64,000 nt of DNA from the NCBI GenBank assembly GCA_947496715.1, contig CANMDT010000001.1, forward strand, positions 30,799 to 94,798, written 5' to 3'. The stretch is from Myxococcales bacterium (GTDB taxonomy: Bacteria > Myxococcota_A > Bradymonadia > REDH01). The notes beneath the pieces are model-generated. The model had not been told where the DNA came from and did no database searches. It saw nothing but the letters and a program-made list of their open reading frames with translations. Both the position numbers and the translations under genes were made by a program. Shown here one piece after another: positions 1 through 7,625 of this stretch (position 1 is the first letter of the stretch; each line of letters opens with the position of its first letter).

Positions 1-2166
1 CCGACCAGCATCACCAGCTGCGCCGCGGACGAGGCCTGTGCAGACGGTGCCTGCGTCACCACCATCTTCGCACCCGCAGCACGCGGAGACCTCTACTTTA
101 CCGAAATCATGGCCGCCTCTGGGAGCACGGCTGGCGCCGACGCCGGCGAGTGGTTCGAAATGCGCAACGCCACCGCAGCACCCCTTAACCTCGAAGGCTG
201 CGAGCTCAGCGATGCCGCCGCCACCACCCACATCATCGCCTCGACGCTGGTCGTCGGGGCGGGCCAGACCGCGCTCTTCGCACGCAACGCAGCAGAGGTT
301 GCTCTGCTCGGCGCAACCGCGAACTACGAGTACCGCGGCATCGCCCTCAACAACACGGGCGAGTCGCTCTATCTGCGCTGCGGAGGCCTCCTTATCGACG
401 AGGTGACCATCACGACGGCGCAGACGGTCCCCGGCACCGCCATCCAGCTCTCCCCTGCCGGCATTGGCGCCGATGCGAACGACACGGCGAGCAACTGGTG
501 CCTCGCCAGCACGCCCATCCCGAGCTCCACACTGCTCGCCACACCCGGCACAGGCAATGCCCTCTGCGGCAACGAGCCGCTCACCATCGGCTGGTGCCGC
601 CTGCAGTGGCCGCTCGACCCGACGGTTGCCGCCGGCACCTCCTTCACCACCTATGGCCGCCTCTACATCGCCGGCCTCACAGACCGCGACAACGGCAACA
701 ATCCGGACGCCCGTATCACCGCACAAGCGGGATTCGGAGACCCCGGAACGCTGCCCGACACCGCCTCCTGGAGCTGGACCGGCGCGACCCCCGAGCTCAC
801 CTACCCCGGCGCGAACGCCGAGGCTGCCAATGACGAGTACAGCACCTCGCTCAGCATCCCCGCAGACCGCGCCTCGAACGCCGACTTCGGCTTCCGCTTC
901 TCGGGCGATGGAGGCACCACCTGGACCTACTGCGATCGCAACGCCGGACCCGACGCAGACGGCGCGGAGGGCGGCTTCCAGCCCGCCAACGCAGGTCACG
1001 CTTCCGTCACGGGCGCCTGCGCTCCCAACCCCTGCCTGAGCGTCCCCGCCGACGGCTGCGCAGACGGCACCACCGTGCGCAACTACAGCCCGACCGGAAC
1101 CTGCTCCATCCTCTCGGGGAGCGCGAGCTGCGACTACACCTACCTCGACACCGCCTGTGGCTCAGGCCTTGTCTGCCTCGCCGGCGCCTGTTCCGCACCG
1201 CCCCCGCCCATCGCTGCGGGCGAGATTGTCTTCACCGAACTGCTCGCGCGCGGCTCCCAGATCGCCGACAACGCAGCGGACGACCTCGACGAGTTCATTG
1301 AACTCTACAACACGACCAGCCGCTCGATCGACCTCGCCGGCTGCACGCTGGATGCCACCGGTTCTGCGTCGGGTCTCACCCGCTTCACGCTCCCCGCAGG
1401 CACCGTTCTGCCGGCCGCAAGCTATCGCGCCCTCTTCCGCGCAAGCGCCACCGCCACGCGGCCTCCGGGTAGCCTCTCGGTCGTGGGGCTCTCGCTGCCC
1501 GATGATGTCACCACGCTCTCGCTCACCTGCGCCGCCACGGTCATCGATGGCGCCACCATCTCGGCATCGCTCGTCTGGGCAGGCGTCGCAGCGCAGCTCG
1601 ACCCCACCCGGCTCAACCTCGCCGCCTCCGACAGCGCCGCAGACTGGTGCGCCGCCTCCACCGGACTCGGCTCTCAGCTCCTCGGCACGCCAGGCACAGT
1701 AGGTGGCCCCTGCCCCACCGGCACCATCACAGGCGGCCAGTGGTGCAGGCTCCAATATCCGACAGACATCGATACCACGGCGGGCACCTCCGTCGCACTC
1801 TACGGCCGTATCTACCTTGACGGCATCTCCACCCGCTCCGACGCGGTGAATCCGGACCCGCGCCTCCGCCTGCGCTGGGGCTTCGGCCCCGCAGGATCAG
1901 ACCCGGCCGCCGGTGGCTGGACCTGGAAAGCCGCCGTCCCGAACGCCTTCTGGAACGCTGCCACCGCAGGCGAACCCAACAACGATGAGTACTGGGTCGA
2001 GAGCTCCATGCCCGCCGCCTCCGGCTCGCCCTACGCCCACGCCTTCAGCATGAGCCGCGATTCCGGCGCCACCTGGATCTACTGCGACCGCAATGCCGGT
2101 GGTGGCTCCGATGGATACGCCGACGGCTACCAGACCGCGAACGCCGGTTCGCTCCTCGTGCGATGA
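1..2166 (+). CDS. Lamin-tail-domain secreted protein, 5' end outside window
   Basis: The frame is open from base 1, so the gene starts upstream; about 721 residues are visible. Two tandem modules of roughly 370 residues are seen. Each begins with a lamin-tail-like strand pattern (GDLYFTEIMAASG near residue 32, GEIVFTELLARGS near residue 407), continues with a WCRLQ(W/Y)P segment and a TYGRLYIAGL-like or LYGRIYLDGI-like segment, and ends with a W(T/I)YCDRNAG motif. A Cys-rich linker (about residues 339-400) separates them, and a similar Cys-rich end is visible at the left edge, so more copies may lie upstream. Lamin-tail domains in bacteria usually sit in secreted or surface proteins and nucleases; no catalytic domain is visible here. 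The role is unknown. Adhesion or surface display is inference. Confidence 0.75.
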   Translation, partial: PTSITSCAADEACADGACVTTIFAPAARGDLYFTEIMAASGSTAGADAGEWFEMRNATAAPLNLEGCELSDAAATTHIIASTLVVGAGQTALFARNAAEVALLGATANYEYRGIALNNTGESLYLRCGGLLIDEVTITTAQTVPGTAIQLSPAGIGADANDTASNWCLASTPIPSSTLLATPGTGNALCGNEPLTIGWCRLQWPLDPTVAAGTSFTTYGRLYIAGLTDRDNGNNPDARITAQAGFGDPGTLPDTASWSWTGATPELTYPGANAEAANDEYSTSLSIPADRASNADFGFRFSGDGGTTWTYCDRNAGPDADGAEGGFQPANAGHASVTGACAPNPCLSVPADGCADGTTVRNYSPTGTCSILSGSASCDYTYLDTACGSGLVCLAGACSAPPPPIAAGEIVFTELLARGSQIADNAADDLDEFIELYNTTSRSIDLAGCTLDATGSASGLTRFTLPAGTVLPAASYRALFRASATATRPPGSLSVVGLSLPDDVTTLSLTCAATVIDGATISASLVWAGVAAQLDPTRLNLAASDSAADWCAASTGLGSQLLGTPGTVGGPCPTGTITGGQWCRLQYPTDIDTTAGTSVALYGRIYLDGISTRSDAVNPDPRLRLRWGFGPAGSDPAAGGWTWKAAVPNAFWNAATAGEPNNDEYWVESSMPAASGSPYAHAFSMSRDSGATWIYCDRNAGGGSDGYADGYQTANAGSLLVR

Positions 2167-2222
2167 GCCAACAGGCAGCCGACGACGCTGCACTTGTCAC
2201 ACGCGGGTGACGCAAGCGGGAG

Positions 2223-2247
2223 GCAGCCCTAGAACACTCCGGGCTGC
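2223..2247 (+). other. Stem-loop downstream of the lamin-tail gene
   Basis: A perfect 7-bp inverted repeat (GCAGCCC and GGGCTGC) with an 11-base loop lies 56 bases after the stop codon. No T-run follows, so it is at best a weak or factor-assisted terminator. I see nothing else in the 241-base gap before the next gene. Confidence 0.3.
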
Positions 2248-2407
2248 GACAGTCGGCGCGCAGACGGCGACAGAGACCGCGCCTATCTCGCCCGGCTCCG
2301 TTCCAGCGGGAGACCCTGCGATCGTGACAATTCGGAGACATCCGACGCCTCTGCTGCTACCTTCAGCGCTCCGGTAACTCCCTCCCTTGTACCCAGCAGC
2401 GGCACCC

Positions 2408-3928
2408 ATGCGCAGGCTCCTTCAGCACCCCCTCCTCCTCGCGGCCATGCTCAGCCTCTGCCTGGCTGGCTGCAGCAGCGACAAGAACGCCGCGGTCGGT
2501 AGCGATACCGCCACCGACGGCTCCGCTGCGGCGGATAGCGGCTCCGGCGAAGGGAGCGGCTCCGGCGACACCGGCAGCAGCGGCAGCGCAGACGACACCA
2601 CCGCAGACGCAGAGACCACGGCCCCCCTCTACGAGCGGCAATACCCGCTCACAGAGACCTTCCCCGCCCCCGCGGGCAAGGTCTGGCGCCGCTCCATCGT
2701 CCACCTCCACTCCACCCACTCGCACGACGCCTGCGACGGCAACCCGCGGGTCGACGGCCAGTACAACTTTGCCTGCCTCGCCAGCCTGCGCGCAGCGCTC
2801 TGCAAGACCCGCATCGACGTCGCCAACCTCACCGACCACCCCGACCTCTTCGCCGAGACCCCCTGGCCCGATACGCTCCTCTTCGACCCCGCCACCGACG
2901 AGCTCGTGACCGACGCCGACGGACGCCGCTACAACCAGATGCGCTGCCCGGACGGCTTCGTCGTCACCATCACCGCCGGCATGGAGTCGGCACTCATGCC
3001 CATCCAGTTCCGCGGCCCCCTCTCCGAGGATGCGGAGCAGAACAAGACGCTGCTCAGCGGCAGCGACGGCGTCGCCATGACGCGCTTCCGCGACGCAGGC
3101 GCCCTCGCCTGGGTTGCCCACACCGAGTCCAAGACACTCGAAGAGCTCGATGACCTCAACGTCGGCGGTCTCGAGATCTACAACCTCCACGCCAACATCG
3201 ACCCAAAAATCCGACCGCTCCTCGGCCTCGATCCCTTCGGCTTTGCAGGCTCCGTCTTCCCCTTCATCGGCGGCGGAACCCGCGCCAATGCCGACTTCGC
3301 CCTGCTCGGCTTTCTTGCCCCCAACCAGAACGCGCTCGACAAGTGGGCAACCGTCAACATGACCCGACTTGTCGTCGGTACAGGCGGCACCGACGCGCAC
3401 GAGAACACGCTCCCGCAGATTGCCACCGACGGTGAGCGCATGGACAGCTACCGCCGCATGATCGGCTGGTTTGCGAACTACGTTCTGGCGGAGGACGACT
3501 CCTTCGCCGCCTACCGCACCGCGCTCGCCACAGGCCGCAGCTTCGTAGGATTCGACACGCTCGGCAGCCCAGCCGGCTTTGATGCAGCCGCCTTCGACGC
3601 CGCAGGCAGCCGCTACGAGATGGGCTCCTCCTTCCTCCCGACGGAGGGCGCATACATCCAGGCAACGGTGCCGCAGATCAGCACGCCGGAAGGTGGCGAC
3701 GCAGCAATCCGCACCCTCCTCTTCCGCTCGACAGGAACCACCTGGGAACAGGTCGGCGAGGCCGGCGTCGGCGAGGTCCGGTTCCCCATCAGCGAGCCCG
3801 GTATCTACCGTGTCGAGGTCCGCATGACCCCCACGCACCTCCTCCCCTTCCTCGAGCGGCTCGGACGCCTCGCGAGCAACGAACTGCCCTGGATCTATGG
3901 CAACCCGTTCCGGCTCGTCGCGCCCTAG
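2408..3928 (+). CDS. Exported lipoprotein with PHP-type metal-dependent hydrolase domain
   Basis: I chose the ATG at 2408 because it gives a clean lipoprotein signal (MRRLLQHP start, hydrophobic core, lipobox LAGC), whereas the longer frame adds a prolinerich stretch in front. The 506-residue product has a Ser/Gly/Asp/Thr-rich spacer after the lipid Cys (about residues 20-75). A globular domain follows with PHP-like motifs: IVHLHSTHSHD, NLTDHPDLF and, near the C-terminus, GTGGTDAHEN. His and Asp residues in these contexts are metal ligands in the PHP phosphoesterase family (DNA polymerase X/III PHP, histidinol phosphatase). Substrate is unknown. Lipidation implies it works on the cell surface or in the periplasm. 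It converges with the HD-GYP gene, whose stop is 3 bases away. Confidence 0.8.
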   Translation: MRRLLQHPLLLAAMLSLCLAGCSSDKNAAVGSDTATDGSAAADSGSGEGSGSGDTGSSGSADDTTADAETTAPLYERQYPLTETFPAPAGKVWRRSIVHLHSTHSHDACDGNPRVDGQYNFACLASLRAALCKTRIDVANLTDHPDLFAETPWPDTLLFDPATDELVTDADGRRYNQMRCPDGFVVTITAGMESALMPIQFRGPLSEDAEQNKTLLSGSDGVAMTRFRDAGALAWVAHTESKTLEELDDLNVGGLEIYNLHANIDPKIRPLLGLDPFGFAGSVFPFIGGGTRANADFALLGFLAPNQNALDKWATVNMTRLVVGTGGTDAHENTLPQIATDGERMDSYRRMIGWFANYVLAEDDSFAAYRTALATGRSFVGFDTLGSPAGFDAAAFDAAGSRYEMGSSFLPTEGAYIQATVPQISTPEGGDAAIRTLLFRSTGTTWEQVGEAGVGEVRFPISEPGIYRVEVRMTPTHLLPFLERLGRLASNELPWIYGNPFRLVAP

Positions 3929-3931
3929 CCC

Positions 3932-5002
3932 CTACGCGTCTTTGATGAACTCCACGATCTGACGCAGCTCGGGCTCCGCGCGCATCGCTGCATCTATGAG
4001 TCGTGGGTCGAAGGCGGAGCCGGCCTCCAGGCGGAGTTGCGACATTGCCTCCCCCCACGCCAGACGAGCGCGGTAACTCCGCGGCGCCGTCATCGCGTCC
4101 AGCGCATCGGCGATCGCTGCCACGCGGCCCTCCAGCGGAATCGCCTCTCCCTGCAATCCGTGCGGATAGCCCCCACCATCCCATCGCTCGTGGTGAGACC
4201 GCGCCATGCGCACCGCCGAGTCATCGGCGAGCGCACCGCCACGCGCGAGCAGCCTGGCCCCCGCCTCGCAGTGACCGCGCATCCGCGAGACCTCCTCCGC
4301 GGTCCAGACCCCAGCCTCCAACCGGAGCGCACCGACCATCTCGATCATCCCGATGTCGTGCCACGGTGAAGCTCTGCGAATCCCCTCAACCTCCGTCGGT
4401 GTGCAGCCTGCCGACGCAGCGATGGTGACAGCATACCGTGCGAACCGATCGCCATGCATCGAGCCGCTCTCCACGCCGCCCTCTATGCCACTGGCCACCG
4501 AGAGGGCATGCGCCTCGTAGACCGTCCGCTGCGACTCCATCGCGCTGGCCAGCAGCTCCTCCTTGTTGCGCGACGCAAACCACTGGCCCGTACCGGTCGC
4601 GCCGCCGCTCCGAAGCGCCGACCGCAGCCCGCGCATCTCCGACGACTTCCGCATCGCGATCTCCACCGTGCAGATGAGCAGAGAGGGCTCGAACGGTTTG
4701 ATGACCAAGCCGTGGATACCGCCGCGGACAAGCTGTTCCAGCACCTCCAGCTCGCTCTCCGCGGTCATCATCACTACGGGCGGCGCATCGAGATCGTCCC
4801 GCAGCGCAGCCACCAGCACATCGCCGTCTTGCCCCTTCATGCGCAGGTCGCTCACCACAACATCCAGCAGGCTCGATCCGATGAAGGCCAGCGCGCTCGC
4901 CACATCGTTGCGAACCGTCACCGCGTGACCTCGACGCCGCAACAGCAGCGCCACAAGATCTGCAACCAGCGTGTCATTATCGACGACCAGTATTCTACCC
5001 AC
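3932..5002 (-). CDS. Response regulator with HD-GYP domain, probable c-di-GMP phosphodiesterase
   Basis: The GTG at 5002 is the likely start (356 residues). It is preceded at the right distance by a strong AAGGGAG ribosome-binding site, and the protein then begins VGRILVVDND, the first receiver strand. A longer frame to 5098 adds 32 residues with no family match. The N-terminal receiver domain (about 1-120) has acceptor Asp52 in VVVSDLRM and the KPFEP lysine. The C-terminal half has the HD motif (WHDIGMIEM) and the GYP signature (HHERWDGGGYPHG, then ADALDAMTAPRSYR). HD-GYP proteins hydrolyse c-di-GMP; RpfG is the model. The usual Lys after HDIG is Met here. It is divergent from the receiver-kinase at 5150 and close to a PilZ protein at 7626, which fits c-di-GMP control of this island. 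Confidence 0.85.
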   Translation of the reverse strand: MGRILVVDNDTLVADLVALLLRRRGHAVTVRNDVASALAFIGSSLLDVVVSDLRMKGQDGDVLVAALRDDLDAPPVVMMTAESELEVLEQLVRGGIHGLVIKPFEPSLLICTVEIAMRKSSEMRGLRSALRSGGATGTGQWFASRNKEELLASAMESQRTVYEAHALSVASGIEGGVESGSMHGDRFARYAVTIAASAGCTPTEVEGIRRASPWHDIGMIEMVGALRLEAGVWTAEEVSRMRGHCEAGARLLARGGALADDSAVRMARSHHERWDGGGYPHGLQGEAIPLEGRVAAIADALDAMTAPRSYRARLAWGEAMSQLRLEAGSAFDPRLIDAAMRAEPELRQIVEFIKDA

Positions 5003-5149
5003 GACTGCCGCTCCCTTGCTTGCTCGACTGCCTCTCTCGCCTGACGACTCTACCACCAGTTTTCCGATCGGCAAAACGCGGAACGCGCTCGTTGACACCC
5101 GAGCTTTTTTGTCGCAAGTCGGGATCGTTACGATCTTGGGAGCCTCTTC

Positions 5150-6370
5150 ATGCTCGACACCACCTCACTCCACGCATCGATGCGGGATCTCGGTCTCGAA
5201 CCGGTGATCTGCCGCCGCGTGCTGATCGTGGACGACGAACCGGCACTCGTCGAGACCCTCGAAGGGCTCCTCGAGGACCACTTCGACGTCATCACCGCCT
5301 CCGGCGGGCGAGACGCACTCCGCCAGCTCGAGGCCGGCGATATCGTCGACGTGATCGTCACAGACCAGCGCATGCCCGGCATGCTCGGTGTCGACTTCCT
5401 CGAAGAGGCCTCTAAGCGGCTCCCCGACACCATCCGCATGGTCGTCACCGCCTACGCCGACGTCGAGCCCATCATCGACGCCATCAACCGCGGAGCCGCC
5501 TACCGCTTTCTCTCCAAGCCCTACAACGCCGATGAGCTCCGCGCCGCCATCTCAGAGGGCATGCAGCTCAAAGCGGCGCGCACCTCGCTCGGCCACCTCA
5601 TGGCCGCCCTCGAGACCCGCCGCAACGACATCGAAACCGCGCTCGATGAGCTCCGCGCCGCCCAAGACCAGCTCGTCGCCGCAGAGCGGCTCACCACCTT
5701 GGGCAAGATGACCGCCGGCATCGCGCACGACATCCGCAACCAGCTCGCGGGCATGCGTGTCATGCTCTCGCTGCTGCAAGGCTCCGGCGCAGAGTCTTTC
5801 CTCCACGAACCCACCAAGCGAGCCGTCGCCTCGCTCGACCACCTCTCCAGACTCGTCAACGAGGCACAGGAATTCGCCAGGGCCGACAGTGGCGCGCTGC
5901 AGCGCCTCCGCGTCGACCCACGCGAACTCATCGCAGACACGCTCGTCCTCTGGCGCGCCGAAAACACCGCCGCCACGGAGCTGGAGGTCGAACTCGACGA
6001 CAGCCTTACCTGGCTCACCGTCGATCCACTGCGCGTCACCCAGGGCCTCCTCGTCCTGCTCCGCAACGCAGCGCGCGCCAATCGCGACGATGCCACCGTC
6101 GCCCTCCGTGTTGCCCGCAGCGGGGCCGCGCGTCACGGCGTCCTCTTCTCCGTCATCGACCGCGGCGACGGTATGGACGCAGATACCCTGGCACGCGCCT
6201 CCGAGCCCTTCTTCTCAGCCTTCGACCCGCCATCGCTCGGGCTCGGACTCGAGGTCGCACGACTCGTCGCCACCTCGCATGCCGGCAGCCTCGAAATCAC
6301 CTCATCGCCAGGCCTCGGTACCACCGCCTCGCTCCTGCTCGCCGATGCCGACGGAGGCACACATGGCTAG
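5150..6370 (+). CDS. Receiver-histidine kinase fusion (PhcR/PhcQ-like architecture)
   Basis: This 406-residue cytoplasmic protein has an N-terminal receiver (about 20-145; LIVDDE, acceptor Asp72 in VIVTDQRMP, Lys in FLSKPYN) directly joined to a kinase module. A helical linker leads to the dimerisation motif AERLTTLG and the phospho-accepting His193 in GIAHDIRNQL. The ATPase domain keeps its N box (LLVLLRNAARA), G1 (DRGDGM), F box (EPFF) and G2 (SLGLGLEVAR). There is no membrane segment or DNA-binding domain, so it acts as a relay. Receiver-kinase order is the reverse of ordinary hybrids and is known from PhcR of Ralstonia. The gene overlaps the next one by 8 bases, so the two are probably translated together. 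No strong promoter is obvious in the 147-base divergent gap. Confidence 0.85.
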   Translation: MLDTTSLHASMRDLGLEPVICRRVLIVDDEPALVETLEGLLEDHFDVITASGGRDALRQLEAGDIVDVIVTDQRMPGMLGVDFLEEASKRLPDTIRMVVTAYADVEPIIDAINRGAAYRFLSKPYNADELRAAISEGMQLKAARTSLGHLMAALETRRNDIETALDELRAAQDQLVAAERLTTLGKMTAGIAHDIRNQLAGMRVMLSLLQGSGAESFLHEPTKRAVASLDHLSRLVNEAQEFARADSGALQRLRVDPRELIADTLVLWRAENTAATELEVELDDSLTWLTVDPLRVTQGLLVLLRNAARANRDDATVALRVARSGAARHGVLFSVIDRGDGMDADTLARASEPFFSAFDPPSLGLGLEVARLVATSHAGSLEITSSPGLGTTASLLLADADGGTHG

Positions 6371-7538
6371 CAGCTTCGCGTCGCAGTCCGGCCTGCTCGA
6401 CCGCTTCCGCGCACCGCTCCGCGTCTGGGTATCACGCGCCCTCTCCGCCCACCTCCCCTCCCTTTCTGCAGCGCTGGGCGACGATGCCGAGGTACACGCG
6501 CTGGTCGATGGCGCGCTGCCGCCCAGCATGGGTCCCGCCGTCCTCCTCGCCGCACCCTCCGACCTCGCCCCCTCCAACGAGCCGGTCCTGCGCGAGCTCG
6601 TTCAGGCCGCCGAGCCCGGACGCCTCGTGCTCTACGGCGGCGAGCAAGACAGAGCCGTCCTCCTCACCGCCATCAACCACTGGCGCGTCTTCCGGCTCAT
6701 CCCCTCCATCACAGGGCTCCCGGCCGTCGTCGACGCCATCCAGAAGGCCCACGAGACCACCGAAATGGAGCTCGCGCTCGATTTCGGCATCCGCGACCTC
6801 GCCCAGCAGAACGAACACCTCGGACGCACCCTCGAGCGCCTGCAGCGCACCCGCGGGCAGCTCCTCCACGCAGAGCGGCTCACCACCCTCGGCCGGCTCA
6901 CCACCGGCCTCGGCCAGGCCCTCGACTCCCACCGCGTCGCCACCGACGATCTCTCTGCTGCCAGCAAGCGCATCACGCTCGACGCCGAACTCCTCGATGT
7001 CGTCGAGCGAACCCTCGAAGGCGGTCGCGCACTCGATTCGCTCCTCAGCGATCTCCTCTACTTCGCCGAAAACCGCGAGCGCCCCCTCCACCTCGCACAC
7101 CACGACGCAGACGCCATCGCCGCTGCCGCGCTCAGGCTTGCCGAGGTCGACCCCGTCTCGCGCAAGCGAAACATCTCCATCTCGCTCCGTTCCGGCAGCT
7201 TCGTCTGCGTTGACCGATACGCCATCTACCAGGTCCTCATCAACCTCCTCCGCAACGCCATGCAGGCGACCGAGGACGGCGGCACCATCGAACTCAACGC
7301 TCGCCTCATCGACGGCGAAGTTGTCTTCGAGGTTATCGACAACGGCACTGGTATGTCGCCCGACACCCAGGCCCGCCTCTTCGAACCCTTCTTCACCACC
7401 AAAGGCCGTGACGGACTGGGGCTCGGACTCCGCGTCTCGCGCCTCACAGTCGAGCGCCACGGCGGACGCATGGAGTGCCAGTCCACCCCCGGAACTGGCT
7501 CCACCTTCCGCCTCTTCCTGCCCATCAGCGCCCACTGA
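6363..7538 (+). CDS. Degenerate receiver-kinase paralogue lacking both phosphorylation sites
   Basis: The ATG at 6363 follows GGAGG and overlaps the previous stop by 8 bases; the product has 391 residues. It looks like a diverged duplicate of the preceding protein. The N-terminal 130 residues align with its receiver, but the acceptor Asp position is Ala64 (VLLAAPSD) and the conserved Lys is replaced (FRLIPSI). The kinase part keeps AERLTTLG, but the His position is Gln185 (GLGQALDSH). The ATPase domain is intact: LINLLRNAMQA, DNGTGM, FEPFFTTKG and GLGLGLRVSR. It therefore probably binds ATP but cannot autophosphorylate on the usual His. It may heterodimerise with the upstream kinase and modulate or be phosphorylated by it. 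His190 lies five residues on and could be an unusual acceptor, but nothing supports that. Confidence 0.8.
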   Translation: MASSFASQSGLLDRFRAPLRVWVSRALSAHLPSLSAALGDDAEVHALVDGALPPSMGPAVLLAAPSDLAPSNEPVLRELVQAAEPGRLVLYGGEQDRAVLLTAINHWRVFRLIPSITGLPAVVDAIQKAHETTEMELALDFGIRDLAQQNEHLGRTLERLQRTRGQLLHAERLTTLGRLTTGLGQALDSHRVATDDLSAASKRITLDAELLDVVERTLEGGRALDSLLSDLLYFAENRERPLHLAHHDADAIAAAALRLAEVDPVSRKRNISISLRSGSFVCVDRYAIYQVLINLLRNAMQATEDGGTIELNARLIDGEVVFEVIDNGTGMSPDTQARLFEPFFTTKGRDGLGLGLRVSRLTVERHGGRMECQSTPGTGSTFRLFLPISAH

Positions 7539-7566
7539 CCAGCGGCCCGCGCCGAACGGTCAAAAC

Positions 7567-7596
7567 TTGGGTTCCTCTGTCCGCATCGCCTAGTCT
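7567..7596 (+). promoter_or_regulatory. Candidate promoter for the PilZ-methyltransferase gene
   Basis: TTGGGT and TAGTCT are separated by 18 bases in the 87-base gap before 7626. The -10 box begins TAG like many other candidate promoters in this window. An AAGGGG ribosome-binding site follows just before the ATG. Confidence 0.4.
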
Positions 7597-7625
7597 GCTG
7601 ACTCTCACACGCAAGGGGTCTGCAG

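Noticed and set aside
5757-6370. A frameshift joining the two receiver-kinases at 5150 and 6363
   Set aside because: The first protein is complete to its C-terminal ATPase, and the second has its own GGAGG and ATG with a full receiver-like domain. An 8-base overlap is normal for coupled genes.
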